Shown here piece after piece: positions 21,679 to 28,570 of a stretch of 30,062 nucleotides of DNA. Each line of letters opens with the position of its first letter. Position 1 is the stretch's first letter. A program made the translations under genes and the position numbers. Under the pieces are notes generated by a model that worked only from the letters and a program-made list of their open reading frames with translations, ran no database searches and was not told the origin of the DNA. The stretch comes from JADZEJ01 sp964426815 (GTDB lineage: Bacteria; Patescibacteriota; Patescibacteriia; 2-12-FULL-60-25): positions 1 through 30,062 of the forward strand of contig CAYRRZ010000010.1 of NCBI GenBank assembly GCA_964426815.1, in the 5' to 3' direction.

Positions 21679-22500
21679 TTAGGCTTGTTCTTGAGTCGGA
21701 GCTGGAGCGGCCGTTGGGGCTGCTGCAGGACCGCGATCATCGCGACGTGGGCCACGGCGATCCGAGAAGCGTCCACCTTGTCCTGGGCGGCGGTTGCCAT
21801 CCTGAGGAGCGCGGCGATCACGACTTGGTGTCGTTGGCTGATACGCGGACAAACGATCTTGTTCAAAAATATCACCGCGATAGATCCAGACCTTCACACC
21901 GATGGCACCAGCCATGGTACGAGCTGTATCACCTGCGTAGTCGATATCAGCACGCAAATTGGTGAGAGGGATTTTGCCCCAGCCCAACCATTCACGACGT
22001 GCGATTTCAGAACCATTCAAGCGACCAGACACCGCAATCTTGACGCCCAAGGCACCTGCCTTTTTGACGCGTTCGATAGCCATTTTGAGCACACGGCGAA
22101 ATGGCATACGGCGTTGCAAGTCTTGCACAACCTGTTGACCAACAATCGTTGCTTCTAAGGTTGGCTTGCTGATCTCGGTAACATTCAATTGAAATTGAAT
22201 TTTCTTTCCTGGAAAAAAGGCTTTCAAGAATTTCTTCTTCAAGTCTTCGATACCAGCGCCACCGCGGCCGATCACGAGACCAGGCTTTGCAGTTGCGATG
22301 CTGACATTGAGAGCGCCACGAGAGCGTTCAATCTTCACTTCATTCACTGATGCTTCTTTCAAGGCTTCCTTGAAGAAAACACGGATGCGAATGTCTTCAC
22401 GTAAATTGGTGCGATAGGCATTGCCGCGGGCAAACCAACGCGATGGCCACGTAGTCGTGGTTCCAAGACGGAAGGAAATTGGATGTACTTTATGTCCCAT
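21679..22500 (-). CDS. rpsC: 30S ribosomal protein S3 (uS3) with disordered tail
   Basis: uS3 lies at the mRNA entry channel. It starts GHKVHPISFRLG, has the KH domain with GLVIGRGGAGIEDLKKK (74-90) and the C-terminal domain WLGWGKIPLTNLRADIDYAG and GVKVWIYRGDIF. After about residue 218 comes a tail of more than 50 residues rich in Arg, Gly, Asp, Pro and Ala, ending in an Ala/Pro run; it is probably disordered. Total 273 aa against about 233 in E. coli. Confidence 0.97.
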   Translation of the reverse strand: MGHKVHPISFRLGTTTTWPSRWFARGNAYRTNLREDIRIRVFFKEALKEASVNEVKIERSRGALNVSIATAKPGLVIGRGGAGIEDLKKKFLKAFFPGKKIQFQLNVTEISKPTLEATIVGQQVVQDLQRRMPFRRVLKMAIERVKKAGALGVKIAVSGRLNGSEIARREWLGWGKIPLTNLRADIDYAGDTARTMAGAIGVKVWIYRGDIFEQDRLSAYQPTTPSRDRRAPQDGNRRPGQGGRFSDRRGPRRDDRGPAAAPTAAPAPTQEQA

Positions 22501-22505
22501 AGGCT

Positions 22506-22940
22506 TTAGGCGTTGGTTTTCTTAGCGCGAGCTGGAGCCTTTTTTGCAACTGGTTTCTTTTCAGAAGCAACAGCTGTCTTAACGGCCTTCGCCTTTTTTG
22601 CAACTGGAGCAACATCAGACAAAATCAAATTGATATGCGTGGTGCGCTTGCGGATCGGAGCTGCACGTCCCTGGGCACGAGGGCGAGAACGCTTCAAAGT
22701 TGCACCACCATCAGCTGTAATCGTTTTCACGAACAAAGCTGAGCGGTCAAGCTTAAAGTTATGTTCTGCATTTGCCATGGCCGAGCGAAGAAGCTTAAGC
22801 ACTGGAAGCACAGCGTCGCGTTGCACAAAGCCCAAGCGGACTTCGGCATCGGTCGCTTTCATACCGCGAATAAGGTCGACGATAAGTCGAACTTTGCGGG
22901 GAGCCATACGAAGATGGCGGAGAGAAGCTTTTACGTCCAT
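22506..22940 (-). CDS. rplV: 50S ribosomal protein L22 (uL22) with Lys/Ala tail
   Basis: uL22 lines the peptide exit tunnel through its long beta hairpin. Conserved: LRMAPRKVRLIVDLIRGM, ANAEHNFKLD and the hairpin LKRSRPRAQGRAAPIRKRTTHINLIL. ATG 22940 (MDVKASLRHLR) is chosen; the ORF continues upstream into rpsS sequence. A Lys/Ala-rich tail of about 30 residues follows the core (144 aa in total). Confidence 0.97.
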   Translation of the reverse strand: MDVKASLRHLRMAPRKVRLIVDLIRGMKATDAEVRLGFVQRDAVLPVLKLLRSAMANAEHNFKLDRSALFVKTITADGGATLKRSRPRAQGRAAPIRKRTTHINLILSDVAPVAKKAKAVKTAVASEKKPVAKKAPARAKKTNA

Positions 22941-22944
22941 ACGA

Positions 22945-23265
22945 TTATTTCTTCTTCGCCGGAGCTGCAGCAGGAGCTGCTGGCTTCGCCGCATCAAGCG
23001 TCTTGGTCAATTTACCTCCATGGCGTGAGAACTTACGCGTTGGTGAAAATTCACCAAGCTTGTGCCCAACCATGTTTTCAACCACAACGACCGGCAAGTG
23101 TGCGCGACCATTGTGTACACCAAAGGTATATCCCACCATTTCTGGTGTGATGGTTGAAGAACGAAACCACGTTTTGATCGGGGTCTTGTCGCCAACCTTG
23201 GCTTTCGCCACCTTTTCGAGGAGTTTCGGGTTCGTGTAAGGACCCTTTTTGAGACTTCGCGACAT
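22945..23265 (-). CDS. rpsS: 30S ribosomal protein S19 (uS19)
   Basis: uS19 sits in the 30S head near A-site tRNA. MSRSLKKGPYTNPKLLEKV, IKTWFRSSTITPEMVGYTFGVHNGRAHLPV and MVGHKLGEFSPTRKFSRHGG are near-consensus. A short Ala/Pro/Lys tail extends it to 106 aa. It lies 3 nt after rplB. Confidence 0.97.
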   Translation of the reverse strand: MSRSLKKGPYTNPKLLEKVAKAKVGDKTPIKTWFRSSTITPEMVGYTFGVHNGRAHLPVVVVENMVGHKLGEFSPTRKFSRHGGKLTKTLDAAKPAAPAAAPAKKK

Positions 23266-23268
23266 AAA

Positions 23269-24108
23269 TTATTTCTTCTTCGACTTACGACGAGTCAGGA
23301 TAAGCTGGCTTGAAGCCTTCTTATTATTGCGTGTCTTCACACCCAATGCATGCTTGCCCCACTTCGTCTTCGGATACTTCATACCGATTGGGTGCTTACC
23401 TTCACCACCACCATGTGGGTGGTCAACCGGATTCATAACCTTACCGCGAACCGTAGGACGGATACCGCGATGACGCATGCGGCCAGCCTTACCATAGCGC
23501 ACCAAGTGATAGTCTGGATTAGAGACCGTACCCAAGGTAGCCATACAAGACTTTGAAACATTGCGAACTTCACCAGAAGGCAAGCGCAAAGATGCGTACT
23601 CCCCTTCTAAAGCAAGAAATTCAATTGCATTACCAGCACCACGACCCAATTGGCCGCCCTTGCCTGGCATGAGTTCAACACAGTGAACCGTCATACCGAC
23701 AGGAATCTTTTCGAGAGGCAAGCGGTTACCCGTTTGGATTTCCGCACCAGTCATGGATGACACAATCATGTCACCGACCTTCATGCCGTCTGGGGTAATG
23801 ATATACCGCTTTTCACCATCTTTATAGATGACAAGCGAGATACGTGCTCCACGATTTGGATCGTATTCAATCGAATCGATCTTTCCTGGAATATCAAACT
23901 TTTCGCGACGAAAATCGACGACGCGAATAAATTGTTTGTGACCACCGCCCTTGTGGCGAACAGTAATTTTGCCACCAGTGCGACCAGCGAATTCCTTACG
24001 GTTAACGATCAGAGACTTTTCTGGCTCATCACGTGTGATGTCCGAAAAATCCTGCACGGAAGAATTCCGGCGGCCTTTGGTAACTGGGCGATATTTCTTA
24101 ATCGGCAT
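23269..24108 (-). CDS. rplB: 50S ribosomal protein L2 (uL2)
   Basis: uL2 supports the peptidyl transferase centre. IKKYRPVTKGRRNSSVQDF at the start, GGGHKQFIRVVDFRREK, SVVNPDYHLVRYGKAGRMRHRG-like region (here VSNPDYHLVRYGKAGRMR), and the conserved catalytic-site loop NPVDHPHGGGEGKHPIG are all present. Length 279 aa is normal. Confidence 0.98.
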   Translation of the reverse strand: MPIKKYRPVTKGRRNSSVQDFSDITRDEPEKSLIVNRKEFAGRTGGKITVRHKGGGHKQFIRVVDFRREKFDIPGKIDSIEYDPNRGARISLVIYKDGEKRYIITPDGMKVGDMIVSSMTGAEIQTGNRLPLEKIPVGMTVHCVELMPGKGGQLGRGAGNAIEFLALEGEYASLRLPSGEVRNVSKSCMATLGTVSNPDYHLVRYGKAGRMRHRGIRPTVRGKVMNPVDHPHGGGEGKHPIGMKYPKTKWGKHALGVKTRNNKKASSQLILTRRKSKKK

Positions 24109-24114
24109 AGGAGT

Positions 24115-24549
24115 TTAGACGCCTTCGTAAAGGTCAATCTTTTGGCCAGGCTTGAGTTGGACCAAAGCCTTCTTCCAGCGATTGCGGCTGCCTGCACGGC
24201 GACCACGATTCATTGGTTTGCCTTCTCCGCGAACAGTGTTCACAGAAACGACATTGACGCCATAAATGGCTTCAACAGCTTTGCGCACTTCAACCTTATT
24301 GGCAGACACAGGGACATTGAAGACGAACACGCCCTTAGAGGCGAGAATCGCTGCTTTTTCGCTCACGCGAGGGGAAAGCAAAGAATGTGCATGAAGCGCA
24401 ATCTTTGCAGCATCACCCTTCACAGCCTGTGAAACTTCAGCTGAAGCTTCGGCAGTCTTCTTTTTGGCTGGGGCCTTTTTAGCCTTCACCTTTTTTGGCT
24501 CGGCGGAAGCATCCGCAGCAGCCTGTTTGTTACGATCAAAGAGTGCCAT
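24115..24549 (-). CDS. rplW: 50S ribosomal protein L23 (uL23) with charged head
   Basis: uL23 sits at the tunnel exit and binds trigger factor and SRP. The core begins near residue 53 (LLSPRVSEKAAILASKGVFVFNV), with VRKAVEAIYGVNVVSVNTVRGEGKPMNRGRRAGSRNRWKKALVQL. ATG 24549 (MALFDRNKQ) is chosen, giving 144 aa. A 50-residue Lys/Ala-rich extension precedes the core, which is about 95 aa in other bacteria. Confidence 0.96.
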   Translation of the reverse strand: MALFDRNKQAAADASAEPKKVKAKKAPAKKKTAEASAEVSQAVKGDAAKIALHAHSLLSPRVSEKAAILASKGVFVFNVPVSANKVEVRKAVEAIYGVNVVSVNTVRGEGKPMNRGRRAGSRNRWKKALVQLKPGQKIDLYEGV

Positions 24550-24553
24550 AGGA

Positions 24554-25186
24554 TTATGCGTTGCGATAAACATTCTCAAAAGCGGCAACAGCGTCTTTCC
24601 AGAACACGACCTGTCGTGCGTGAAGCACGTCGTTCAAGTTAAGACTGTTCACAGTTGTGAGCTGAATCTCTGGAAGATTACGCACCATGCGCAACAATTC
24701 TGGTTGAGATCCGGCAATAACCGCGAGTGTGCGGCGAGCAGCTGGCAAGTTCTTAAAGAGTTGCGCAGCTTCCTTTGTTTTTGCGGCCTTTGGCACGAAT
24801 GCCTCAAGCACCAAAAACTTCTCCTCATTCACCTTATCGGCGAGGGCCATAAACAAGGCCTTTTGCTTAACACGGCGATTCACCTTTACAGAGAAGTTGC
24901 GGTCAGAGCGAGGACCAAAAGCGATACCACCACCAACCCACTGTGGGTTACGCGTGGAACCTTGACGAGCACGGCCCGTTCCCTTTTGTTTCCATGGCTT
25001 TTTACCACCACCACGAACTTCACCTTTGGTCTTGGTGTGTGCAATTGATTGACGTGCGTTTGCTGCTTGAGCAACCGACACTTCATGCACGAGAGCGGGG
25101 TCAACCTTGACGCCAAAACGCGACGCGTTGAGTTCGAGGTCACCCGTCACCTTACCCTCTTGGTTGTAGATTTTAACCTTAGGCAT
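24554..25186 (-). CDS. rplD: 50S ribosomal protein L4 (uL4)
   Basis: uL4 reaches into the exit tunnel and, in E. coli, represses the S10 operon through its leader. Conserved: KVDPALVHEVSVAQAANARQSIAHTKTKGEVRGGGKKPWKQKGTGRARQGSTRNPQWVGGGIAFGP, then NRRVKQKALFMALADKV. Length 210 aa. The structured leader upstream of rplC is a natural place to look for autogenous control by this or a neighbouring protein (inference). Confidence 0.97.
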   Translation of the reverse strand: MPKVKIYNQEGKVTGDLELNASRFGVKVDPALVHEVSVAQAANARQSIAHTKTKGEVRGGGKKPWKQKGTGRARQGSTRNPQWVGGGIAFGPRSDRNFSVKVNRRVKQKALFMALADKVNEEKFLVLEAFVPKAAKTKEAAQLFKNLPAARRTLAVIAGSQPELLRMVRNLPEIQLTTVNSLNLNDVLHARQVVFWKDAVAAFENVYRNA

Positions 25187-25191
25187 ATGGT

Positions 25192-25794
25192 TTAGACAGT
25201 TCGAATCTCAAGAATAGCGTGGCGGGCACCAGGTACCGCGCCTTTGACAGCAATAACTCCACCTTCACGAATCTCAACAATTTCGAGATTCTGGACAGTC
25301 ACACGAGCATCGCCCATATGGCCAGCCATGCGGCGGCCTTTGAACACGTGCTGAGGACCACCGGCACCAATAGAACCAGGCATACGCAACTGGTCTTTAT
25401 GACCGTGCGAAGAAGGATGACCAGCAAAGCCGTGGCGCTTAACCACACCTTGGAAGCCTTTTCCTTTCGACGTACCGGTGACATTAATAACGTCACCTGG
25501 AGCAAAAACCGTAGCTTCGAGGCTATCGCCGCGCTTAAATGCGTCAGTAGCTTCGACACGGAACTCACGTAACACCTTCATTGCAGGCAAGTCCTTCAAA
25601 TGGCCTTGCTCTGACTTGGTAAGGTTTTTGCCTGGTTGAAAACCAAGCTGCACCGCAACATAACCGTCTGCGTCTTTTGTCTTGACCTGCGTCACAACGC
25701 AAGGACCAGCTTGGACAAGCGTCACCGGAACGACGACGCCATCAGCCTTGAAGACTTGAGACATTTCGAGTTTTTTCGCGAGGATGAATTTCAT
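25192..25794 (-). CDS. rplC: 50S ribosomal protein L3 (uL3)
   Basis: uL3 is an early 50S assembly protein. It starts MKFILAKKLEMSQVF and contains GFQPGKNLTKSEQGHLK, GDVINVTGTSKGKGFQGVVKRHGFAGHPSSHGHK and PGSIGAGGPQHVFKGRRMAGHMG, the last with the Gln that is methylated in E. coli. ATG 25794 is chosen (200 aa); the open frame upstream is part of the leader and not uL3-like. No Shine-Dalgarno precedes it; a hairpin lies 20 nt upstream. Confidence 0.97.
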   Translation of the reverse strand: MKFILAKKLEMSQVFKADGVVVPVTLVQAGPCVVTQVKTKDADGYVAVQLGFQPGKNLTKSEQGHLKDLPAMKVLREFRVEATDAFKRGDSLEATVFAPGDVINVTGTSKGKGFQGVVKRHGFAGHPSSHGHKDQLRMPGSIGAGGPQHVFKGRRMAGHMGDARVTVQNLEIVEIREGGVIAVKGAVPGARHAILEIRTV

Positions 25795-26152
25795 AAAACC
25801 CGATGGTGAATAAGGAGACATGGCCTGGGTGGGCCATTGGTCTCGCCTGACTAGGGTTTCCCGGAAGTCCGGAAAACGCAAAAGCCAGAAGCCTATACAA
25901 GAGAAGAAAACATTTCTCATGCACAAACTTCTGGCCTCTCGAGCGAAAGAAAGGCAACTGAATTGTGATCGATACAACACATCTCACTACACAGCGTGGA
26001 GGTTATGCCATACGTCTGCTTCGCTAGCAGAGATTACCGAGCACGGCTCGGGGCAACTTACTCCATGGGAATGATTTGTGTGGAACAGTCAGCACCAGTC
26101 GGCACTGGAGACCCTGCCTCTTGAAAGAGGCAGGGAGATCCAATGACGATGA
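25795..26152 (-). promoter_or_regulatory. Structured 358-nt leader between rpsJ and rplC
   Basis: No convincing gene. Read on the minus strand it holds a series of inverted repeats: 26112-26122/26125-26135 (11 bp, just after rpsJ), 26095-26099/26104-26108, 26037-26042/26046-26051, 26015-26020/26026-26031, 25884-25891/25928-25935, 25861-25865/25868-25872, and 25815-25825/25832-25844 (6+5 bp with a 2-nt bulge), 20 nt before the rplC ATG. In other bacteria rpsJ and rplC are nearly contiguous. I found no good promoter inside. It is probably an r-protein leader or processing region; which protein binds is unknown. Confidence 0.6.
25873..25935 (-). promoter_or_regulatory. Attenuator-like hairpin in the rplC leader
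   Basis: On the minus strand GCCAGAAG (25935-25928) pairs with CTTCTGGC (25891-25884); the 36-nt interior contains GAGAA/TTCTC and can fold further. The stem is followed at once by TTTTGCGTTTT, so it resembles an intrinsic terminator placed ahead of rplC. This suggests premature termination control, as an inference. Confidence 0.5.
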
Positions 26153-26497
26153 TTACATCTTGATCTCGACGTCGACGCCAGCTGGAAGGTTGAGGGAAGT
26201 CAACGATTCGATGGTCTTAGCGTTTGGTTCGAGAATGTCGATAATGCGCTTATGAATACGCATTTCGAACTGTTCACGGGAGTTCTTATCAATAAAGGTT
26301 GAACGATTGACCGTCCAGCGCTTCTTGATCGTAGGGAGCGGCACTGGGCCGACCACGCGAGCGCCCGTGCGTTCCGCTGTATCAATAATCGTGCGCGTTG
26401 ATTGGTCTGCGATCTTGTGATCGTAGGCGCGGATCTTGATGCGGACGCGGGACGTCGTGTCCTTTGCCTGTGGTTTTTTTGTCGTGGTTTCAGCCAT
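26153..26497 (-). CDS. rpsJ: 30S ribosomal protein S10 (uS10, NusE)
   Basis: uS10 is a 30S head protein and a partner of NusB in antitermination. After a short Thr/Lys head the core RVRIKIRAYDHKIADQSTRTIIDTAERTGARVVGPVPLPTIKKRWTVNRSTFIDKNSREQFEMRIHKRIIDI matches the family. Length 114 aa. It follows tuf by 16 nt and precedes the long leader, so tuf-rpsJ may form a separately regulated pair. Confidence 0.97.
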   Translation of the reverse strand: MAETTTKKPQAKDTTSRVRIKIRAYDHKIADQSTRTIIDTAERTGARVVGPVPLPTIKKRWTVNRSTFIDKNSREQFEMRIHKRIIDILEPNAKTIESLTSLNLPAGVDVEIKM

Positions 26498-26513
26498 GGC
26501 CGTATTCCGTTAT

Positions 26514-27701
26514 TTATTTAACGATCTTGGTCACAACGCCAGCACCAACGGTGCGGCCACCTTCGCGAATTGCGAAGCGCATCTTATCTTCCAAAGCGAC
26601 TGGACCGATAAGCTTGATTTGCATGTTGACCGTGTCACCTGGCTGCACCATAGCAACACCTTCTGGCAAAGTGATTTCACCAGTCACGTCCGTTGTACGG
26701 ATGTAGAATTGTGGCTTGTAACCAGAAACGAATGGCTTGTGGCGACCACCTTCTTCCTTCGTCAAGGCGTAAATTTCACCTTCGAATTCGGTGTGAGGCT
26801 TGATCGAGGCTGGCTTACAAAGAACCATACCGCGTTCAATATCTTCCTTCTTGATACCGCGAAGAAGCAAACCAGCGTTGTCACCAGCGCGACCTTCGGT
26901 CAATTGCTTGTTAAACATTTCGATACCAGTAACAACCGATTTGCGAGTGTCAACGAAACCAACGATTTCAATTTCTTCGTTGATCTTGATCATACCGCGC
27001 TCAATACGGCCGGTAACCACCGTTCCACGACCTTCAATGGAGAACACGTCTTCCACTGGCATGAGGAATGGCTTGTCAGTTTCACGAACTGGTTCTGGGA
27101 TAAATTCATCAAGCTGCTTGATGAGTTCCATGATTGGCTTAGCAGCAGCTTCGTCACCTGGATTTTCCAAGGCCTTCAAAGCAGAGCCGCGCACAATAGG
27201 CGTGGTGTCCCCTGGGTATTGGTACTTGGTCAAAAGATCGCGAATTTCTTGTTCGACGAGGTCGATCAATTCAGCATCTTCAACCATGTCACACTTGTTC
27301 AAGAAAACGACAATCGAAGGCACACCAATCTGACGAGCCAAAAGAATGTGCTCGCGAGTCTGTGGCATAGGACCATCAGTAGCGGAAACGACCAAAATTG
27401 CGCCGTCCATCTGGGCAGCACCCGTGATCATGTTCTTGATATAGTCAGCGTGACCTGGACAGTCAACGTGCGCATAGTGGCGCTTTTCTGACTCATATTC
27501 AACGTGCGCAGTCGCGATGGTAATACCGCGAGAGCGTGATTCAGGAGCCTTGTCCAGCTTATCCTTGTCTGCTGACGAGGCCTTCATGCCATGAGCATTA
27601 AGAACCTGAAGGATAGCAGCCGTAGTCGTGGTCTTGCCGTGGTCAACGTGACCAATTGTGCCGACATTGACATGTGGCTTGGAGCGATCGAATTCCGCCA
27701 T
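26514..27701 (-). CDS. tuf: Elongation factor Tu
   Basis: GTPase delivering aminoacyl-tRNA to the ribosome. G1 GHVDHGKT (17-24), G2 region SRGITI, G3 DCPGHADY, G4 NKCD and G5 SALK-like (GSALKAL) are visible; domains 2 and 3 follow, ending GRTVGAGVVTKIVK. Length 395 aa is normal. ATG 27701 (MAEFDRSKPHVNVGTIGH) is chosen. The leader from the promoter is about 40 nt with no Shine-Dalgarno. As first gene of the cluster it drives tuf-rpsJ and perhaps the entire ribosomal run. Confidence 0.98.
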   Translation of the reverse strand: MAEFDRSKPHVNVGTIGHVDHGKTTTTAAILQVLNAHGMKASSADKDKLDKAPESRSRGITIATAHVEYESEKRHYAHVDCPGHADYIKNMITGAAQMDGAILVVSATDGPMPQTREHILLARQIGVPSIVVFLNKCDMVEDAELIDLVEQEIRDLLTKYQYPGDTTPIVRGSALKALENPGDEAAAKPIMELIKQLDEFIPEPVRETDKPFLMPVEDVFSIEGRGTVVTGRIERGMIKINEEIEIVGFVDTRKSVVTGIEMFNKQLTEGRAGDNAGLLLRGIKKEDIERGMVLCKPASIKPHTEFEGEIYALTKEEGGRHKPFVSGYKPQFYIRTTDVTGEITLPEGVAMVQPGDTVNMQIKLIGPVALEDKMRFAIREGGRTVGAGVVTKIVK

Positions 27702-27747
27702 AGGATTCAAATAAATCGTTAATTGAGGGTTTTTTAGAAGTGCCGAG

Positions 27748-27776
27748 AATATAGCAGGGTGTGCAAAATATTGCAA
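27748..27776 (-). promoter_or_regulatory. Promoter of tuf and the ribosomal cluster
   Basis: On the minus strand -35 TTGCAA (27771-27776, 4 of 6) and -10 TATATT (27748-27753, 5 of 6) with 17-bp spacing. It starts right after the stop of the small upstream gene. Confidence 0.7.
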
Positions 27777-27790
27777 GTCTTAGCCCATTC

Positions 27791-28111
27791 TTACGATTCG
27801 CGTTCTTGCGAACCGAGATAAAAGCGTTCTTCCGTCAATAATCCAGCCTCAGAATCAACCACTGGCGCCAACTGAGTCTCTCGCACGGGCGATGACTCTT
27901 TTTTTGCTATATGAAGCTCTTTTTCTTCATTTTTACCATCAAAATGAGTCGATTCTGAAGGAGATTTTTGAGGCATTCGCTCCGTTTCGCCGGTCAAAGC
28001 CTCGAATTGATCTAGGGGCAAGAGAACAAACGGCTCACGCCCTGACGGGTCAGTGACCACAACCGGCAAGCCGAGCTTTCGAGCGCTCTCAAATACGCGT
28101 TGGAGTGACAT
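27791..28111 (-). CDS. Small hypothetical protein, Phd/YefM-antitoxin-like N-terminus
   Basis: A 106-residue acidic protein. The first 40 residues, SLQRVFESARKLGLPVVVTDPSGREPFVLLPLDQFEALTG, resemble the beta-strand and helix pattern of Phd/YefM-type antitoxins or related small regulators (VVVTxxGxxxxVLLPLxxFEAL). The remaining 65 residues are Glu/Ser/Lys-rich and probably disordered. No toxin gene is next to it: tuf lies downstream and the plus-strand RNA locus upstream. Start ATG 28111 follows TAGGGATGT, a weak ribosome binding site. The similarity is by eye and could be misleading. Confidence 0.6.
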   Translation of the reverse strand: MSLQRVFESARKLGLPVVVTDPSGREPFVLLPLDQFEALTGETERMPQKSPSESTHFDGKNEEKELHIAKKESSPVRETQLAPVVDSEAGLLTEERFYLGSQERES

Positions 28112-28149
28112 ACATCCCTAGTTCAACATGCCGAAACCCCGGGAGCAAG

Positions 28150-28180
28150 GGTTGACAGGTCAACCGCCTTCCCGTATCTT
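28150..28180 (+). promoter_or_regulatory. Plus-strand promoter with palindromic operator-like site
   Basis: A perfect -35 TTGACA (28152-28157), 17-bp spacer and -10 TATCTT (28175-28180, 4 of 6). The -35 is embedded in a 7-bp inverted repeat, GGTTGAC-AG-GTCAACC (28150-28165), which looks like a repressor site. Predicted start near 28187. Confidence 0.6.
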
Positions 28181-28229
28181 CTCCGACTATACCCGAAGTC
28201 CGTTCCTTACCATTCATCATCGTTCATTC

Positions 28230-28417
28230 GGACGTCTCTCAAGCCTGTCGCAAGTACGCCGTACCCTTTCGTCCTGTGCAACCATGACAAAAAGGGAGTA
28301 CGTATCGATATGCTGGGCAGAACCCTCTCTGTTCCCCTTCTCATTTTCACCCCTCAGGATAATGAGGAGAGACCCGTACAGAGAAACGGTCGTGGTTCGA
28401 TCCCACGGACGTCCACC
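28230..28417 (+). ncRNA. Structured RNA with tRNA-like closing stem and T-arm (domain A)
   Basis: No known RNA family recognised. GGACGTC (28230-28236) can pair perfectly with GACGTCC (28408-28414), and a T-arm, CGTGG-TTCGATC-CCACG (28391-28407), abuts the closing stem exactly as in tRNA; ACC follows. The 150 nt between are not a D-arm and anticodon arm but carry other helices: TCTCTGT (28326-28332) with ACAGAGA, CTTCTCATT with AATGAGGAG (9 bp, one GU), and GTACCCTTT with an AAAGGG..GTAC segment. I see no tmRNA tag reading frame and no group I intron core. A 7-bp hairpin (28418-28435) links it to domain B. Confidence 0.45.
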
Positions 28418-28438
28418 GGAATGCTCACGCATTCCTCT

Positions 28439-28527
28439 TGGAGCATAGTTTAATACTGGCACAAAACAAGCTCGGCAGACGAATACTCTTCGAGTCATCC
28501 TTGGTTCGAATCCAAGTGCTCCAACCA
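28439..28527 (+). tRNA. tRNA-like gene with non-canonical anticodon arm (domain B)
   Basis: An 89-nt element with a perfect 7-bp acceptor (TGGAGCA / TGCTCCA), TA at 8-9, D-arm GTTT/AAAC with GG in the loop, T-arm CTTGG-TTCGAAT-CCAAG, A73 and encoded CCA. The middle does not form a 5-bp stem with a 7-nt loop: the best stem, CTCGG/TCGAG, encloses 14 nt and has no U33-anticodon pattern I can assign. It may be a degenerate tRNA, a tRNA with a small insertion, or a tRNA-like domain of a longer RNA. No amino acid is assigned. Confidence 0.5.
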
Positions 28528-28537
28528 CATACACAAA

Positions 28538-28570
28538 CCCCGTCTCTCCGAGAGACGGGGTGTTTTTTTT
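28538..28570 (+). terminator. Intrinsic terminator of the plus-strand RNA locus
   Basis: A 10-bp stem CCCCGTCTCT/AGAGACGGGG (28538-28547 with 28551-28560, loop CCG) followed by TG and eight T. It lies 10 nt after the CCA end of domain B and overlaps the bcp stop on the other strand; the minus side has only a weak T run. Confidence 0.9.

Noticed and set aside
26436..27491. Plus-strand ORF of 351 codons opposite tuf
   Set aside because: Antisense shadow of a highly biased tuf coding frame; no start signals or recognisable protein.
27791..28111. Complete toxin-antitoxin pair
   Set aside because: Only a Phd-like N-terminus is seen; no toxin reading frame adjoins it on either strand.
28130..28420. 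Group I intron or RNase P RNA, on either strand
   Set aside because: A short GGTATAGTCGG on the minus strand and CGGGAGCAAGG on the plus strand resemble pieces of these RNAs, but the other conserved core elements are absent or in the wrong order.
28130..28527. Canonical tmRNA (ssrA) on the plus strand
   Set aside because: Length, CCA end and terminator fit, but there is no TTCGAC-type 5' half, the 5' partner of the acceptor is only 89 nt away, and no frame gives a tag ending in a small hydrophobic run before stops.
28217..28534. Minus-strand ORF of 105 codons
   Set aside because: Its start reads GALGFEPR, the usual false translation of the antisense of a tRNA T-arm, and the rest has no coding character.
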